Below the pieces are notes generated by a model. It was not told where the DNA came from, searched no databases, and saw only the letters and a list, made by a program, of their open reading frames with translations. From positions 1 through 6,734 of the forward strand of contig JAEWYD010000395.1 of the NCBI GenBank assembly GCA_023462275.1: 6,734 nt of DNA, given 5' to 3'. A program made the position numbers and the translations under genes. The DNA comes from Actinomycetes bacterium. GTDB lineage: Bacteria; Actinomycetota; Actinomycetes; Actinomycetales; Cellulomonadaceae. Positions 1 through 6,227 of this stretch are shown here, one piece after another. Within the stretch, counting starts at the first letter, position 1. Each line of letters opens with the position of its first letter.

Positions 1-1934
1 ACGCCGGCGCGCCCTTCTCCGCCGCCTGGCTGCTCGTCGCGCTGCCGCTGCTGGGCGCCGCGATCCTGCTGCTCGCCGGCCGCCGGGCCGACCGCTGGGG
101 CCACTGGCTCGGCGTCGCCATGTCCGCCGGGGCGTTCGTCGTCGGCGTCGTGTGCTGGATCGCGATGCTCGGGCAGGACGACGCCGAGCGCCTGAACCAC
201 GTGCGCCTGGGCACCTGGATCCCCGCGAGCAGCGGGTTCGGGGTGGACCTCGGCCTGCGCGTCGACCCGCTGGCGATGACGTTCGTGCTGCTCGTGACGT
301 TCGTGGGCACGCTGATCCACGTCTACTCGGTCGCGTACATGGAGCACGACGCCAATCGGCGGCGGTTCTTCGCGTACCTCAACCTGTTCGTCGCCGCGAT
401 GCTCCTGCTGGTGCTCGCCGACTCCTACGTGCTCCTCTTCATCGGCTGGGAGGGCGTGGGCCTCGCGTCCTACCTGCTCATCGGCTTCTGGGACCACGAG
501 CGGCCCAACGCCGTCGCCGCGAAGAAGGCGTTCGTCACCAACCGCGTGGGCGACATCGGCCTGATCGTGGCGCTGATGGCGATGGTCGCGACGGTCGGCA
601 CCACCGACATCGCGACGGTCACGGCCGTCCTGCCCGGCGGCGCGAGCGAGGGCTGGCTGACGCTCATCGGCCTGGCGCTGCTGCTCGCGGCCTGCGGCAA
701 GTCCGCGCAGTTCCCGCTGCAGTCCTGGCTGGGCGACGCGATGGCCGGCCCGACGCCGGTCTCCGCCCTCATCCACGCGGCCACCATGGTCACCGCGGGC
801 GTCTACCTCGTCGTCCGCTCCGGGCCCATCTACGACGCCGCGCCCACCGCGCAGCTGGTCGTCGCCGTCGTCGGCGGGATCACGCTGCTGTTCGGCGCGA
901 TCGTCGGCTGCGCCAAGGACGACATCAAGAAGGTGCTGGCCGCCTCCACGATGTCGCAGATCGGCTACATGATGCTCGCCGCCGGCCTGGGGCCGATCGG
1001 CTACGCGTTCGCGATCTTCCACCTGCTCACGCACGGCTTCTTCAAGGCGGGGCTGTTCCTCGGCGCCGGCTCGGTGATGCACGGCATGGGCGACCAGGTG
1101 GACATGCGCCGGTTCGGCGACCTCGCCCGGTACATGCGGATCACCTGGGTGACCATGGCGCTCGGCTGGCTCGCGATCATCGGCGTCCCGCCGTTCTCCG
1201 GTTTCTGGAGCAAGGACCGCATCGTCGAGGCCGCCTACTCCCACGACGGGTCGTGGGAGCCGTGGGTGTTCGGCACGGTCGCACTGGTCGGCGTCGGCGT
1301 GACCGCGTTCTACATGTCGCGCCTCTTCTTCATGACGTTCCACGGCGAGCGCCGCTGGGCCGACGGCTCCGGCGCGGGCCCGGCCGAGGGCGCCGTGCAG
1401 CACCCGCACGAGTCGCCGCGCCTGATGACGTGGCCGATGATCGCGCTGGCGGCCGGGTCGGCCCTGCTGGGCGGCCTGCTGGCGATCGGCGGCGCGTTCA
1501 CCACGTGGCTCGAGCCCGTCACCGGGCACGTCGAGCACGAGGAGCCGGTCGTGCCCGTGCCGGCGATCATGGTGGTGACGTTCCTGCTGATCATCGCCGG
1601 CGCGTTCCTCGCCTGGCGCCAGTACGCAGCCGCGCCGGTCGCCGTCGTGCCGCCCCGGGGCTCCGTGCTCACGCGGGCCGCGCGCCGCGACCTCTACCAG
1701 GACGCCGTCAGCGAGGCGGCCCTGATGCGGCCCGGCCAGTACCTGACCCGCTCGCTCGTCTACGGGGACCGTGCGGTCGTGGACGGTGGGGTCTCGGGCG
1801 TCGCCCGTGCCGTCGCGGGAGGGGGCGAGCTGCTCCGCAAGCTGCAGAACGGCTTCGTCCGCTCGTACGCCCTGACCATGGCGCTCGGCGTCGTCGTGCT
1901 CGTCGCGGCCGTCGCGCTGGCCGTCCGGATCTGA
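1..1934 (+). CDS. nuoL: NADH-quinone oxidoreductase subunit L (5' partial)
   Basis: This is the distal antiporter-like proton-channel subunit of membrane-bound complex I. The frame is open to the left edge (first whole codon at 3), and the 39 codons before the ATG at 120 encode a first hydrophobic helix, so that ATG is internal and the true start lies outside. There are 643 visible residues, close to full family length. Counting from the codon at 3, the family's key residues are present: Glu150 in GWEGVG, Lys233 in GKSAQFPLQSWL, His258 in LIHAATM, Lys348 in THGFFKAG and Lys404-Asp405 in WSKD. These sit only 4-6 residues beyond the E. coli positions, so few N-terminal residues should be missing. 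The C-terminus has the expected long charged amphipathic stretch (about nt 1665-1860), the lateral helix lying along NuoM and NuoN, then a final membrane helix. The gene ends 8 bp before nuoM. Confidence 0.97.
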   Translation, partial: AGAPFSAAWLLVALPLLGAAILLLAGRRADRWGHWLGVAMSAGAFVVGVVCWIAMLGQDDAERLNHVRLGTWIPASSGFGVDLGLRVDPLAMTFVLLVTFVGTLIHVYSVAYMEHDANRRRFFAYLNLFVAAMLLLVLADSYVLLFIGWEGVGLASYLLIGFWDHERPNAVAAKKAFVTNRVGDIGLIVALMAMVATVGTTDIATVTAVLPGGASEGWLTLIGLALLLAACGKSAQFPLQSWLGDAMAGPTPVSALIHAATMVTAGVYLVVRSGPIYDAAPTAQLVVAVVGGITLLFGAIVGCAKDDIKKVLAASTMSQIGYMMLAAGLGPIGYAFAIFHLLTHGFFKAGLFLGAGSVMHGMGDQVDMRRFGDLARYMRITWVTMALGWLAIIGVPPFSGFWSKDRIVEAAYSHDGSWEPWVFGTVALVGVGVTAFYMSRLFFMTFHGERRWADGSGAGPAEGAVQHPHESPRLMTWPMIALAAGSALLGGLLAIGGAFTTWLEPVTGHVEHEEPVVPVPAIMVVTFLLIIAGAFLAWRQYAAAPVAVVPPRGSVLTRAARRDLYQDAVSEAALMRPGQYLTRSLVYGDRAVVDGGVSGVARAVAGGGELLRKLQNGFVRSYALTMALGVVVLVAAVALAVRI

Positions 1935-1940
1935 GGGGAA
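1933..1940 (+). promoter_or_regulatory. Ribosome-binding site of nuoM
   Basis: GAGGGGAA lies just before the nuoM ATG at 1943 and overlaps the nuoL stop codon (TGA 1932-1934). The purine-rich core ends four bases before the start. It fixes the nuoM start, because this reading frame is open upstream all the way to about position 152 without encoding anything NuoM-like. Confidence 0.8.
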
Positions 1941-1942
1941 CC

Positions 1943-3541
1943 ATGATCGAGTCCTCCTTCCCCTGGCTCACCACGCTCGTGGTGCTGCCGCTGGTCGGCG
2001 CCGCCGCCGTGTGGGCGTTGCCCGGCACGTCGCGGCGCTGGGCGCGGCACGCCGCGCTGGGCGTGGCGCTGCTGGAGCTGGTGCTGGCGCTCGTCGCCGT
2101 CGGGCAGTTCGACCGCGGCGACGCGGCGACGGTCCAGCTCGGCGAGCTGCACGCGTGGATCCCGGAGTTCGGGGTGAGCTACGCGCTCGGCGTCAACGGC
2201 CTGGGCCTGTCGCTCGTGCTGCTCTCGGTGCTGCTGGTGCCGGTCGTCATCCTGGCTGCCTGGCGCGAGCACGGTGGGGCGGAGCAGGCGACCGGCACGC
2301 CCGACGACGGCCGTCGGATCCGCACCTACGTCGCCCTGATCCTCGTGCTCGAGGCGTTCATGGTGGCGGTGTTCGCGGCCCGCGACGTGTTCCTCTTCTA
2401 CATCCTCTTCGAGGCGATGCTGATCCCGGTCTACTTCATGATCGGGCTCTTCGGCGGGGTCCAGCGCCGGTACGCCGCGGTGAAGTTCCTCATCTACTCC
2501 CTCGTCGGCGGCCTGGTCATGCTGGTGGGCGTCATCGCGCTCTACCTGCAGGGCCCGGGCGGTCGCCAGGGGTTCCTCGTCGACACGCTCGTCGGCACCT
2601 CGATGACCACGTGGACCGAGCGGCTGCTCTTCCTGTCGTTCTTCTTCGCCTTCGCGATCAAGGCGCCGATGTGGCCGGTGCACACGTGGCTGCCCGACGC
2701 CGCGGAGCAGGCCCCGGCGGGGACGAACGTGCTGCTCGTCGGCGTGCTCGACAAGGTCGGCACGTTCGGGATGCTCACGCTGTGCCTGCCGCTGTTCCCG
2801 GAGGCGTCGCGGTGGGCGGCCCCGGTGATCATCGCGCTCGCCGTCGTGTCGATCATCTACGGCGCGTTCCTGGCGATCGGCCAGGCGGACCTCATGCGGC
2901 TCATCGCCTACACGTCGGTCAGCCACTTCGGCTTCATCGTGCTCGGCATCTTCGCGTTCACCTCGACCAGCATCGAGGGCTCGTCCCTCTACATGCTCAC
3001 GCACGGGCTCTCCACGGGCGGGCTCTTCCTGCTCGCCGGGTTCCTCGTGCGGCGCTGGGGTACGGCGCGGATCGCCGAGTACTCCGGTCTGCGGACGGTC
3101 GTCCCGGTGCTCGCGGGGACCTTCCTGGTGACCGGCCTGTCGGCGCTGTCGCTGCCCGGCACCGCGCCGTTCGTCTCCGAGCTGCTCGTCTTCGTGGGCA
3201 GCTTCGCGACGAACAAGGCCGCGGCCGTCGTCGCGACCCTCGGCGTCGTCCTGGCCGCGCTGTACGTGCTGCTCACCTACCAGCGGATCTTCACCGGCGC
3301 GGTGGCGCCGGAGCTGCCCGCCGCAAAGGACCTCACGACGCGCGAGCGCTGGGTGATCGGCCCGCTCGTCGCCGCGATCCTCGTCCTCGGCTTCTGGCCG
3401 AGCCCGGCGCTGGACCTCGTGCGCGACCCGGCGGAGGCCGCGCGGGTGTCCGTCGGTGTCGAGGACCCACCACGCGTGGTGCAGGACGTCGGCGGGACCG
3501 ACGCGCAGGAGGCCACGACGACCGACGGGAGCGATGACTGA
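1943..3541 (+). CDS. nuoM: NADH-quinone oxidoreductase subunit M
   Basis: Second antiporter-like proton-channel subunit of complex I; 532 residues, about fourteen hydrophobic segments. The channel residues are in place: Glu157 in LFEAML, Lys240 in FAIKAPMWPVHTWLPDA, Lys271 in GVLDKVGTFGM, His328 in SVSHFGF, His354 in LTHGLSTGG and Glu413 in FVSELL. The start is the ATG at 1943, preceded by GAGGGGAA; MIESSFPWLTT leads directly into the first helix. Two features differ from the E. coli type: the usual PDAH-x-x-AP region reads PDAAEQAPAGTN, and Asp270 directly precedes Lys271. I recall similar variants in actinobacterial NuoM proteins. The last 25-35 residues are a hydrophilic Asp/Thr-rich tail beyond the final helix. 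The stop overlaps the nuoN start by one base, so nuoM and nuoN are probably translationally coupled. Confidence 0.97.
   Translation: MIESSFPWLTTLVVLPLVGAAAVWALPGTSRRWARHAALGVALLELVLALVAVGQFDRGDAATVQLGELHAWIPEFGVSYALGVNGLGLSLVLLSVLLVPVVILAAWREHGGAEQATGTPDDGRRIRTYVALILVLEAFMVAVFAARDVFLFYILFEAMLIPVYFMIGLFGGVQRRYAAVKFLIYSLVGGLVMLVGVIALYLQGPGGRQGFLVDTLVGTSMTTWTERLLFLSFFFAFAIKAPMWPVHTWLPDAAEQAPAGTNVLLVGVLDKVGTFGMLTLCLPLFPEASRWAAPVIIALAVVSIIYGAFLAIGQADLMRLIAYTSVSHFGFIVLGIFAFTSTSIEGSSLYMLTHGLSTGGLFLLAGFLVRRWGTARIAEYSGLRTVVPVLAGTFLVTGLSALSLPGTAPFVSELLVFVGSFATNKAAAVVATLGVVLAALYVLLTYQRIFTGAVAPELPAAKDLTTRERWVIGPLVAAILVLGFWPSPALDLVRDPAEAARVSVGVEDPPRVVQDVGGTDAQEATTTDGSDD
3468..3481. repeat. 14-bp perfect palindrome near the 3' end of nuoM
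   Basis: CACCACGCGTGGTG reads the same on both strands and lies about 60 bp before the nuoN ATG, in the part of nuoM that encodes the variable hydrophilic tail. A weaker bulged stem-loop (arms 3426-3434 and 3438-3447) sits just upstream. The palindrome could be a dimeric regulator site or a small RNA hairpin (5-bp stem, CGCG loop). In DNA this G+C-rich, one such palindrome in about 7 kb may well be chance. Confidence 0.4.
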
Positions 3542-5115
3542 TGTTCGAAGCCCCCGACATCGCCTGGGCCCAGCTGAGCCCGGTGATCATCGTGCTCGGC
3601 GCCGGCGTCCTCGGCGTGCTGGTGGAGGCCTTCGTGCCCGCCCGCGCCCGCCGCACCGTGCAGGTCGTGCTCGCGCTCGTCGCGACAGCCGCCGCGCTCG
3701 TCGCCGCGATCCTCCTGTGGGACGACGTCTCGACCGGCGGCGGCGTGGAGGCGGTCGCGCAGTCCGTCACGATCGACGGCCCGGCGCTCATGCTCCAGGC
3801 GATCCTCGCCTTCCTCGGCCTGATCTCCCTGCTCGTCATCGCGGACCGGACGCAGGCCGGCGAGGACGCGTTCGCCGCGGCCGCCGCGGGCGTCCCGGGC
3901 AGCGAGTACGAGGCGGAGGCCGAGCGCCAGGGCCTCGTGCAGAGCGAGGTCTACCCGCTCGCCCTCTTCTCGCTCGGCGGCATGATGCTCTTCCCCGCCG
4001 CGGGCGACCTCATCACGCTCTTCGTGGCGCTCGAGGTGCTGTCGCTCCCGCTGTACCTCCTGTCCGGCATGGCCCGCCGCCGACGCCTCCTGTCCCAGGA
4101 GGCGTCGATGAAGTACTTCCTCCTCGGCTCGTTCGCCTCGGCGTTCCTGCTGTTCGGCTCGGCCCTGCTGTACGGCGTCGCCGGCTCGGTGGACCTGACC
4201 GCCATCGCCGACGCCGTCGGGCCGTACGGGTCGCTCGACCCGCTGCTCGTCGCGGGTGTCGTGATGGTGCTGGTCGGTCTGCTCTTCAAGGTCGGCGCGG
4301 TGCCGTTCCACTCGTGGACGCCCGACGTCTACCAGGGTGCGCCGACCCCGGTGACGGCCTTCATGGCGGCGTGCACCAAGGTGGCGGCCTTCGGGGCGAT
4401 GCTGCGGTTCGTCTACGTCGTCCTGCGCCGGCTCGAGTGGGACGTGATGCCCGCGCTGTGGGCCGTCGCCGTCCTGACCATGCTGGTCGGCACGGTCGTC
4501 GCCATCGTGCAGACCGACGTGAAGCGCATGCTGGCGTACTCCTCGATCGCGCACGCCGGCTTCATCCTGGTCGGCGTGGTCTCGCTCACCCAGCGCGGCA
4601 TCAGCGGCGTCCTGGTCTACCTGGTCGCGTACGGGCTGGCCACGATCGGCGCGTTCGCCGTGGTCACGCTCGTCCGCGAGGTGCACGCGGGGCCGGGCGG
4701 CGCGGTCGTCGCGGAGGCGACCCACATCACGCAGTGGGCCGGCCTCGGTCGCCGCCACCCCGCGCTCGCCCTGGCGTTCACGCTGTTCCTGCTGTCGTTC
4801 GCAGGCATCCCGCTGACGGCCGGCTTCACCGGGAAGTTCGCCGTCTTCACGGCGGCCGTGGACGGCGACCTCGCGTGGCTCGCCGTCGTCGGCGTCGTGG
4901 CCTCGGCGGCTGCGGTGTTCTTCTACGTGCGCCTGATCGTCCTGATGTTCTTCACGGACGCCGTCGGGACGCCGGGGGAGACGACGACGATCGTGCGGGG
5001 CCGCGGGCTCACGGTGGCGGCCATCGCCGTCGCGGTGATCGGCACCATCGCCCTGGGCGTCGCGCCCTCCCGCGCGCTCGACCTGCTGGGCGAGGCGGCG
5101 AGATTCCTGCCGTGA
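3541..5115 (+). CDS. nuoN: NADH-quinone oxidoreductase subunit N
   Basis: Third antiporter-like proton-channel subunit of complex I, the one nearest the quinone-reducing arm; 524 residues with about fourteen hydrophobic segments. Visible family landmarks are Glu165 in ALEVLSLPLYLL, Lys191 in MKYFLLGSF, Lys250 and His257 in FKVGAVPFHSWTPDVYQGAP, Lys280 in CTKVAAFG, Lys328-Arg329 in TDVKRMLAYSSIAHAG and Lys432 in FTGKFAVF. The ATG shares its first base with the nuoM stop (TGATG), and GGGAG at 3527-3531 is a moderate ribosome-binding site nine bases upstream. Residues about 103-135 form a polar Ala/Glu-rich loop between two helices that is longer than in E. coli NuoN. Codons 181-190 contain a perfect DNA inverted repeat ending at an internal in-frame ATG (listed separately). 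The stop overlaps the GTG of the following prenyl synthase. Confidence 0.97.
   Translation: MFEAPDIAWAQLSPVIIVLGAGVLGVLVEAFVPARARRTVQVVLALVATAAALVAAILLWDDVSTGGGVEAVAQSVTIDGPALMLQAILAFLGLISLLVIADRTQAGEDAFAAAAAGVPGSEYEAEAERQGLVQSEVYPLALFSLGGMMLFPAAGDLITLFVALEVLSLPLYLLSGMARRRRLLSQEASMKYFLLGSFASAFLLFGSALLYGVAGSVDLTAIADAVGPYGSLDPLLVAGVVMVLVGLLFKVGAVPFHSWTPDVYQGAPTPVTAFMAACTKVAAFGAMLRFVYVVLRRLEWDVMPALWAVAVLTMLVGTVVAIVQTDVKRMLAYSSIAHAGFILVGVVSLTQRGISGVLVYLVAYGLATIGAFAVVTLVREVHAGPGGAVVAEATHITQWAGLGRRHPALALAFTLFLLSFAGIPLTAGFTGKFAVFTAAVDGDLAWLAVVGVVASAAAVFFYVRLIVLMFFTDAVGTPGETTTIVRGRGLTVAAIAVAVIGTIALGVAPSRALDLLGEAARFLP
4081..4107 (+). repeat. Perfect 12-bp inverted repeat (hairpin) inside nuoN
   Basis: Arms 4081-4092 (CGACGCCTCCTG) and 4096-4107 (CAGGAGGCGTCG) are exact reverse complements separated by TCC. 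Nine of the twelve pairs are G-C, so the transcript should fold into a stable stem-loop. It lies in codons 181-189 (Arg-Arg-Leu-Leu-Ser-Gln-Glu-Ala-Ser) and uses CGA for Arg181, usually a rare codon in high-G+C actinobacteria, which completes the pairing with TCG at the far end. There is no T-run after it, so it is not an ordinary intrinsic terminator. Confidence 0.75.
4097..4110 (+). promoter_or_regulatory. Possible internal translation start within nuoN
   Basis: A consensus Shine-Dalgarno AGGAGG (4097-4102) lies five bases before ATG at 4108-4110, which is in the nuoN frame (Met190). Initiation here would give a 335-residue C-terminal NuoN fragment beginning MKYFLLGSF. The AGGAGG is buried in the right arm of the hairpin at 4081-4107, so access would depend on the stem being unwound. 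The same bases also encode the Gln-Glu-Ala that precedes KYFLLG in many NuoN proteins, so coincidence is a serious alternative; another AGGAGG arises from Gln-Glu-Ala codons at 3507-3512. Confidence 0.25.
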
Positions 5116-6110
5116 CCCAGTCCTTCGTCGTCGACCCGGGCCTCGCGGAGGTGCTCGGCGAGCGCCTCGAGACCGTCGAGCGGCGGCTGCGCGAGGCCGT
5201 CGCGCACTCCGACGGCCTCGCCGACGCCGCGTCGCGCCACCTCGTCGCCGCGGGCGGCAAGCGGCTGCGGCCCGCGCTCACGCTCCTGTGCGCCCAGCTC
5301 GGCGCGGGAGATCGGCCGGAGGTGGTGGACGCCGCCGTCGTCGTCGAGCTGACGCACCTGGCGACGCTCTACCACGACGACGTCATGGACTCCGCGCCGG
5401 TGCGCCGCGGCGCGCCCTCGGCGCACGAGGTCTGGGGCAACCAGGTCGCGGTGATCACCGGGGACCTGGTGTTCGCGCGGGCGTCGGCGATCGCCGCCGG
5501 GCTCGGGCCGGTCGCGATCCGGATCCTCGCCGAGACGTTCGAGCGCCTGTGCCTCGGGCAGCTACACGAGACGGTCGGCCCGCGCGGCGACGCCGACCCC
5601 GTCGCCCATTACCTGCAGGTGCTGGCGGACAAGACGGCGTCGCTCATCGCGACGTCGGCGCGCTTCGGCGCCATGTTCTCCGGCGCCGGTGCGGAGCTCG
5701 AGGCAGCCCTCGTCGCGTACGGCGAGGCCGCGGGCGTGGCCTTCCAGCTCGCCGACGACGTCATCGACCTCTCGTCCGACGCCGCCACGACCGGCAAGAC
5801 GCCCGGCACGGACCTGCGGGACAAGGTGCCGACGATGCCGGCCCTGCTGCTGCGCCGCCTGGTCGCCTCCGGCGAGGGCACGGCCGCCGACGCGGAGCTC
5901 GTCGCCCTGCTGGACTCGGACCTGTCCGACGACGCCGCGCTCACCGGCGCGGTCGCGGCGCTGCGGGACCACCCCGTGGTCGCGCAGACCCAGGTGCAGG
6001 CGGTCGCGTGGGCGGACCGGGCCGTGGCGGCCCTGGCCCCTCTGCCCGATGGCGTCGTCAAGGACTCTCTGGTCCGGTTCACCGAGACGCTGGTCCACCG
6101 CACGGCCTGA
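5112..6110 (+). CDS. Long-chain polyprenyl diphosphate synthase
   Basis: Trans-prenyl chain-elongating enzyme that adds isopentenyl diphosphate units to an allylic primer; the product is probably the menaquinone side-chain precursor. It has 332 residues, normal for the family, and is soluble. Signature motifs are GGKRLRP (48-54), the first aspartate-rich motif DDVMD (89-93), Gly149-Gln150, Lys174-Thr175, the second aspartate-rich motif in FQLADDVID (DDVID, 215-219) and the downstream GKTPGTDL (228-235). The fifth residue before the first motif is Ala84 (THLATLYHDD), a small residue as in E. coli IspB, which favours a long product (about C35-C50) over C15 or C20. The exact length cannot be read from sequence. 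The start is GTG at 5112, overlapping the nuoN TGA as GTGA; the first in-frame ATG falls inside the catalytic motif. Only a weak purine stretch precedes it, so translation probably depends on coupling to nuoN. Placing it last in the operon ties quinone supply to the quinone-reducing complex. Confidence 0.93.
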   Translation: MTQSFVVDPGLAEVLGERLETVERRLREAVAHSDGLADAASRHLVAAGGKRLRPALTLLCAQLGAGDRPEVVDAAVVVELTHLATLYHDDVMDSAPVRRGAPSAHEVWGNQVAVITGDLVFARASAIAAGLGPVAIRILAETFERLCLGQLHETVGPRGDADPVAHYLQVLADKTASLIATSARFGAMFSGAGAELEAALVAYGEAAGVAFQLADDVIDLSSDAATTGKTPGTDLRDKVPTMPALLLRRLVASGEGTAADAELVALLDSDLSDDAALTGAVAALRDHPVVAQTQVQAVAWADRAVAALAPLPDGVVKDSLVRFTETLVHRTA

Positions 6111-6135
6111 GCCACGCGGGCCCGTTGGTCCCAGG

Positions 6136-6141
6136 TACGCT
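6136..6141 (+). promoter_or_regulatory. Tentative -10 promoter element for the RDD gene
   Basis: TACGCT matches the TANNNT form of a housekeeping -10 element in the gap after the synthase gene, about 90 bp before the RDD start. No convincing TTGACA-like -35 is found at the normal 16-18 bp spacing. An alternative pair, TTGTCC (6141-6146) with TACCGG (6163-6168), is equally imperfect. Either would give the RDD gene its own transcript. Confidence 0.2.
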
Positions 6142-6194
6142 TGTCCGGTTTCCCCCATTCTGTACCGGTCGGCGTGCTCTCGGTGCGCGCCCGT

Positions 6195-6211
6195 GCCCGC
6201 GCTCGGCGGGC
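6195..6211 (+). other. Small stem-loop upstream of the RDD ribosome-binding site
   Basis: GCCCGC (6195-6200) and GCGGGC (6206-6211) form a perfect 6-bp stem with a 5-base loop, ending just before the GGAAGG of the next gene. It has no T-run. It could be a leader structure affecting ribosome access, or chance pairing in G+C-rich DNA. Confidence 0.3.
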
Positions 6212-6212
6212 G

Positions 6213-6218
6213 GGAAGG
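6213..6218 (+). promoter_or_regulatory. Ribosome-binding site of the RDD gene
   Basis: GGAAGG lies nine bases before the ATG at 6228. A TGA in the same frame lies between this site and the ATG, so 6228 is the first possible ATG start. Confidence 0.7.
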
Positions 6219-6227
6219 TGACGTGGC

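Larger units (their letters stand above)
6111..6227. other. Intergenic gap between the synthase and RDD genes
   Basis: This 117-bp stretch is the only non-coding gap of note. Its left half contains a T-richer patch (about 6141-6164) that stands out from the surrounding G+C-rich DNA, as promoters often do. No clear intrinsic terminator follows the synthase stop: the CGGGCCCG at 6117-6124 is self-complementary but has no loop or T-run. An in-frame TGA at 6218-6220 region closes off any upstream extension of the RDD gene beyond its ATG. Confidence 0.6.

Noticed and set aside
120..122. ATG at 120 as the start of nuoL.
   Set aside because: The 39 codons upstream are open and encode a hydrophobic first helix, and the positions of key residues relative to E. 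coli NuoL require this upstream part.
152..1942. The nuoM frame is open for about 600 codons upstream of its ATG, which could suggest a giant fused protein.
   Set aside because: The translation is Arg/Ala/Gly-rich and low-complexity, it overlaps true NuoL in another frame, and nuoM has its own ribosome-binding site and start at 1943.
1760..3004. A 414-codon open frame on the minus strand.
   Set aside because: Rich in Arg, His, Glu and Asp with no recognisable domain; it is the complement of nuoM codons in high-G+C DNA.
3277..4758. A 493-codon open frame on the minus strand opposite nuoM/nuoN.
   Set aside because: Same low-complexity charged composition, no start signal or domain, and it spans two well-supported genes on the other strand.
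3456..5111. The synthase frame is open for about 550 codons upstream of the GTG start.
   Set aside because: It is an out-of-frame shadow of nuoN with Arg/Pro-rich composition. The synthase family begins close to the GTG at 5112 and its length fits from there.
5611..5620. 10-bp palindrome ACCTGCAGGT in the synthase gene.
   Set aside because: Such short palindromes are expected by chance several times in this length of sequence, and nothing in its location suggests a role.
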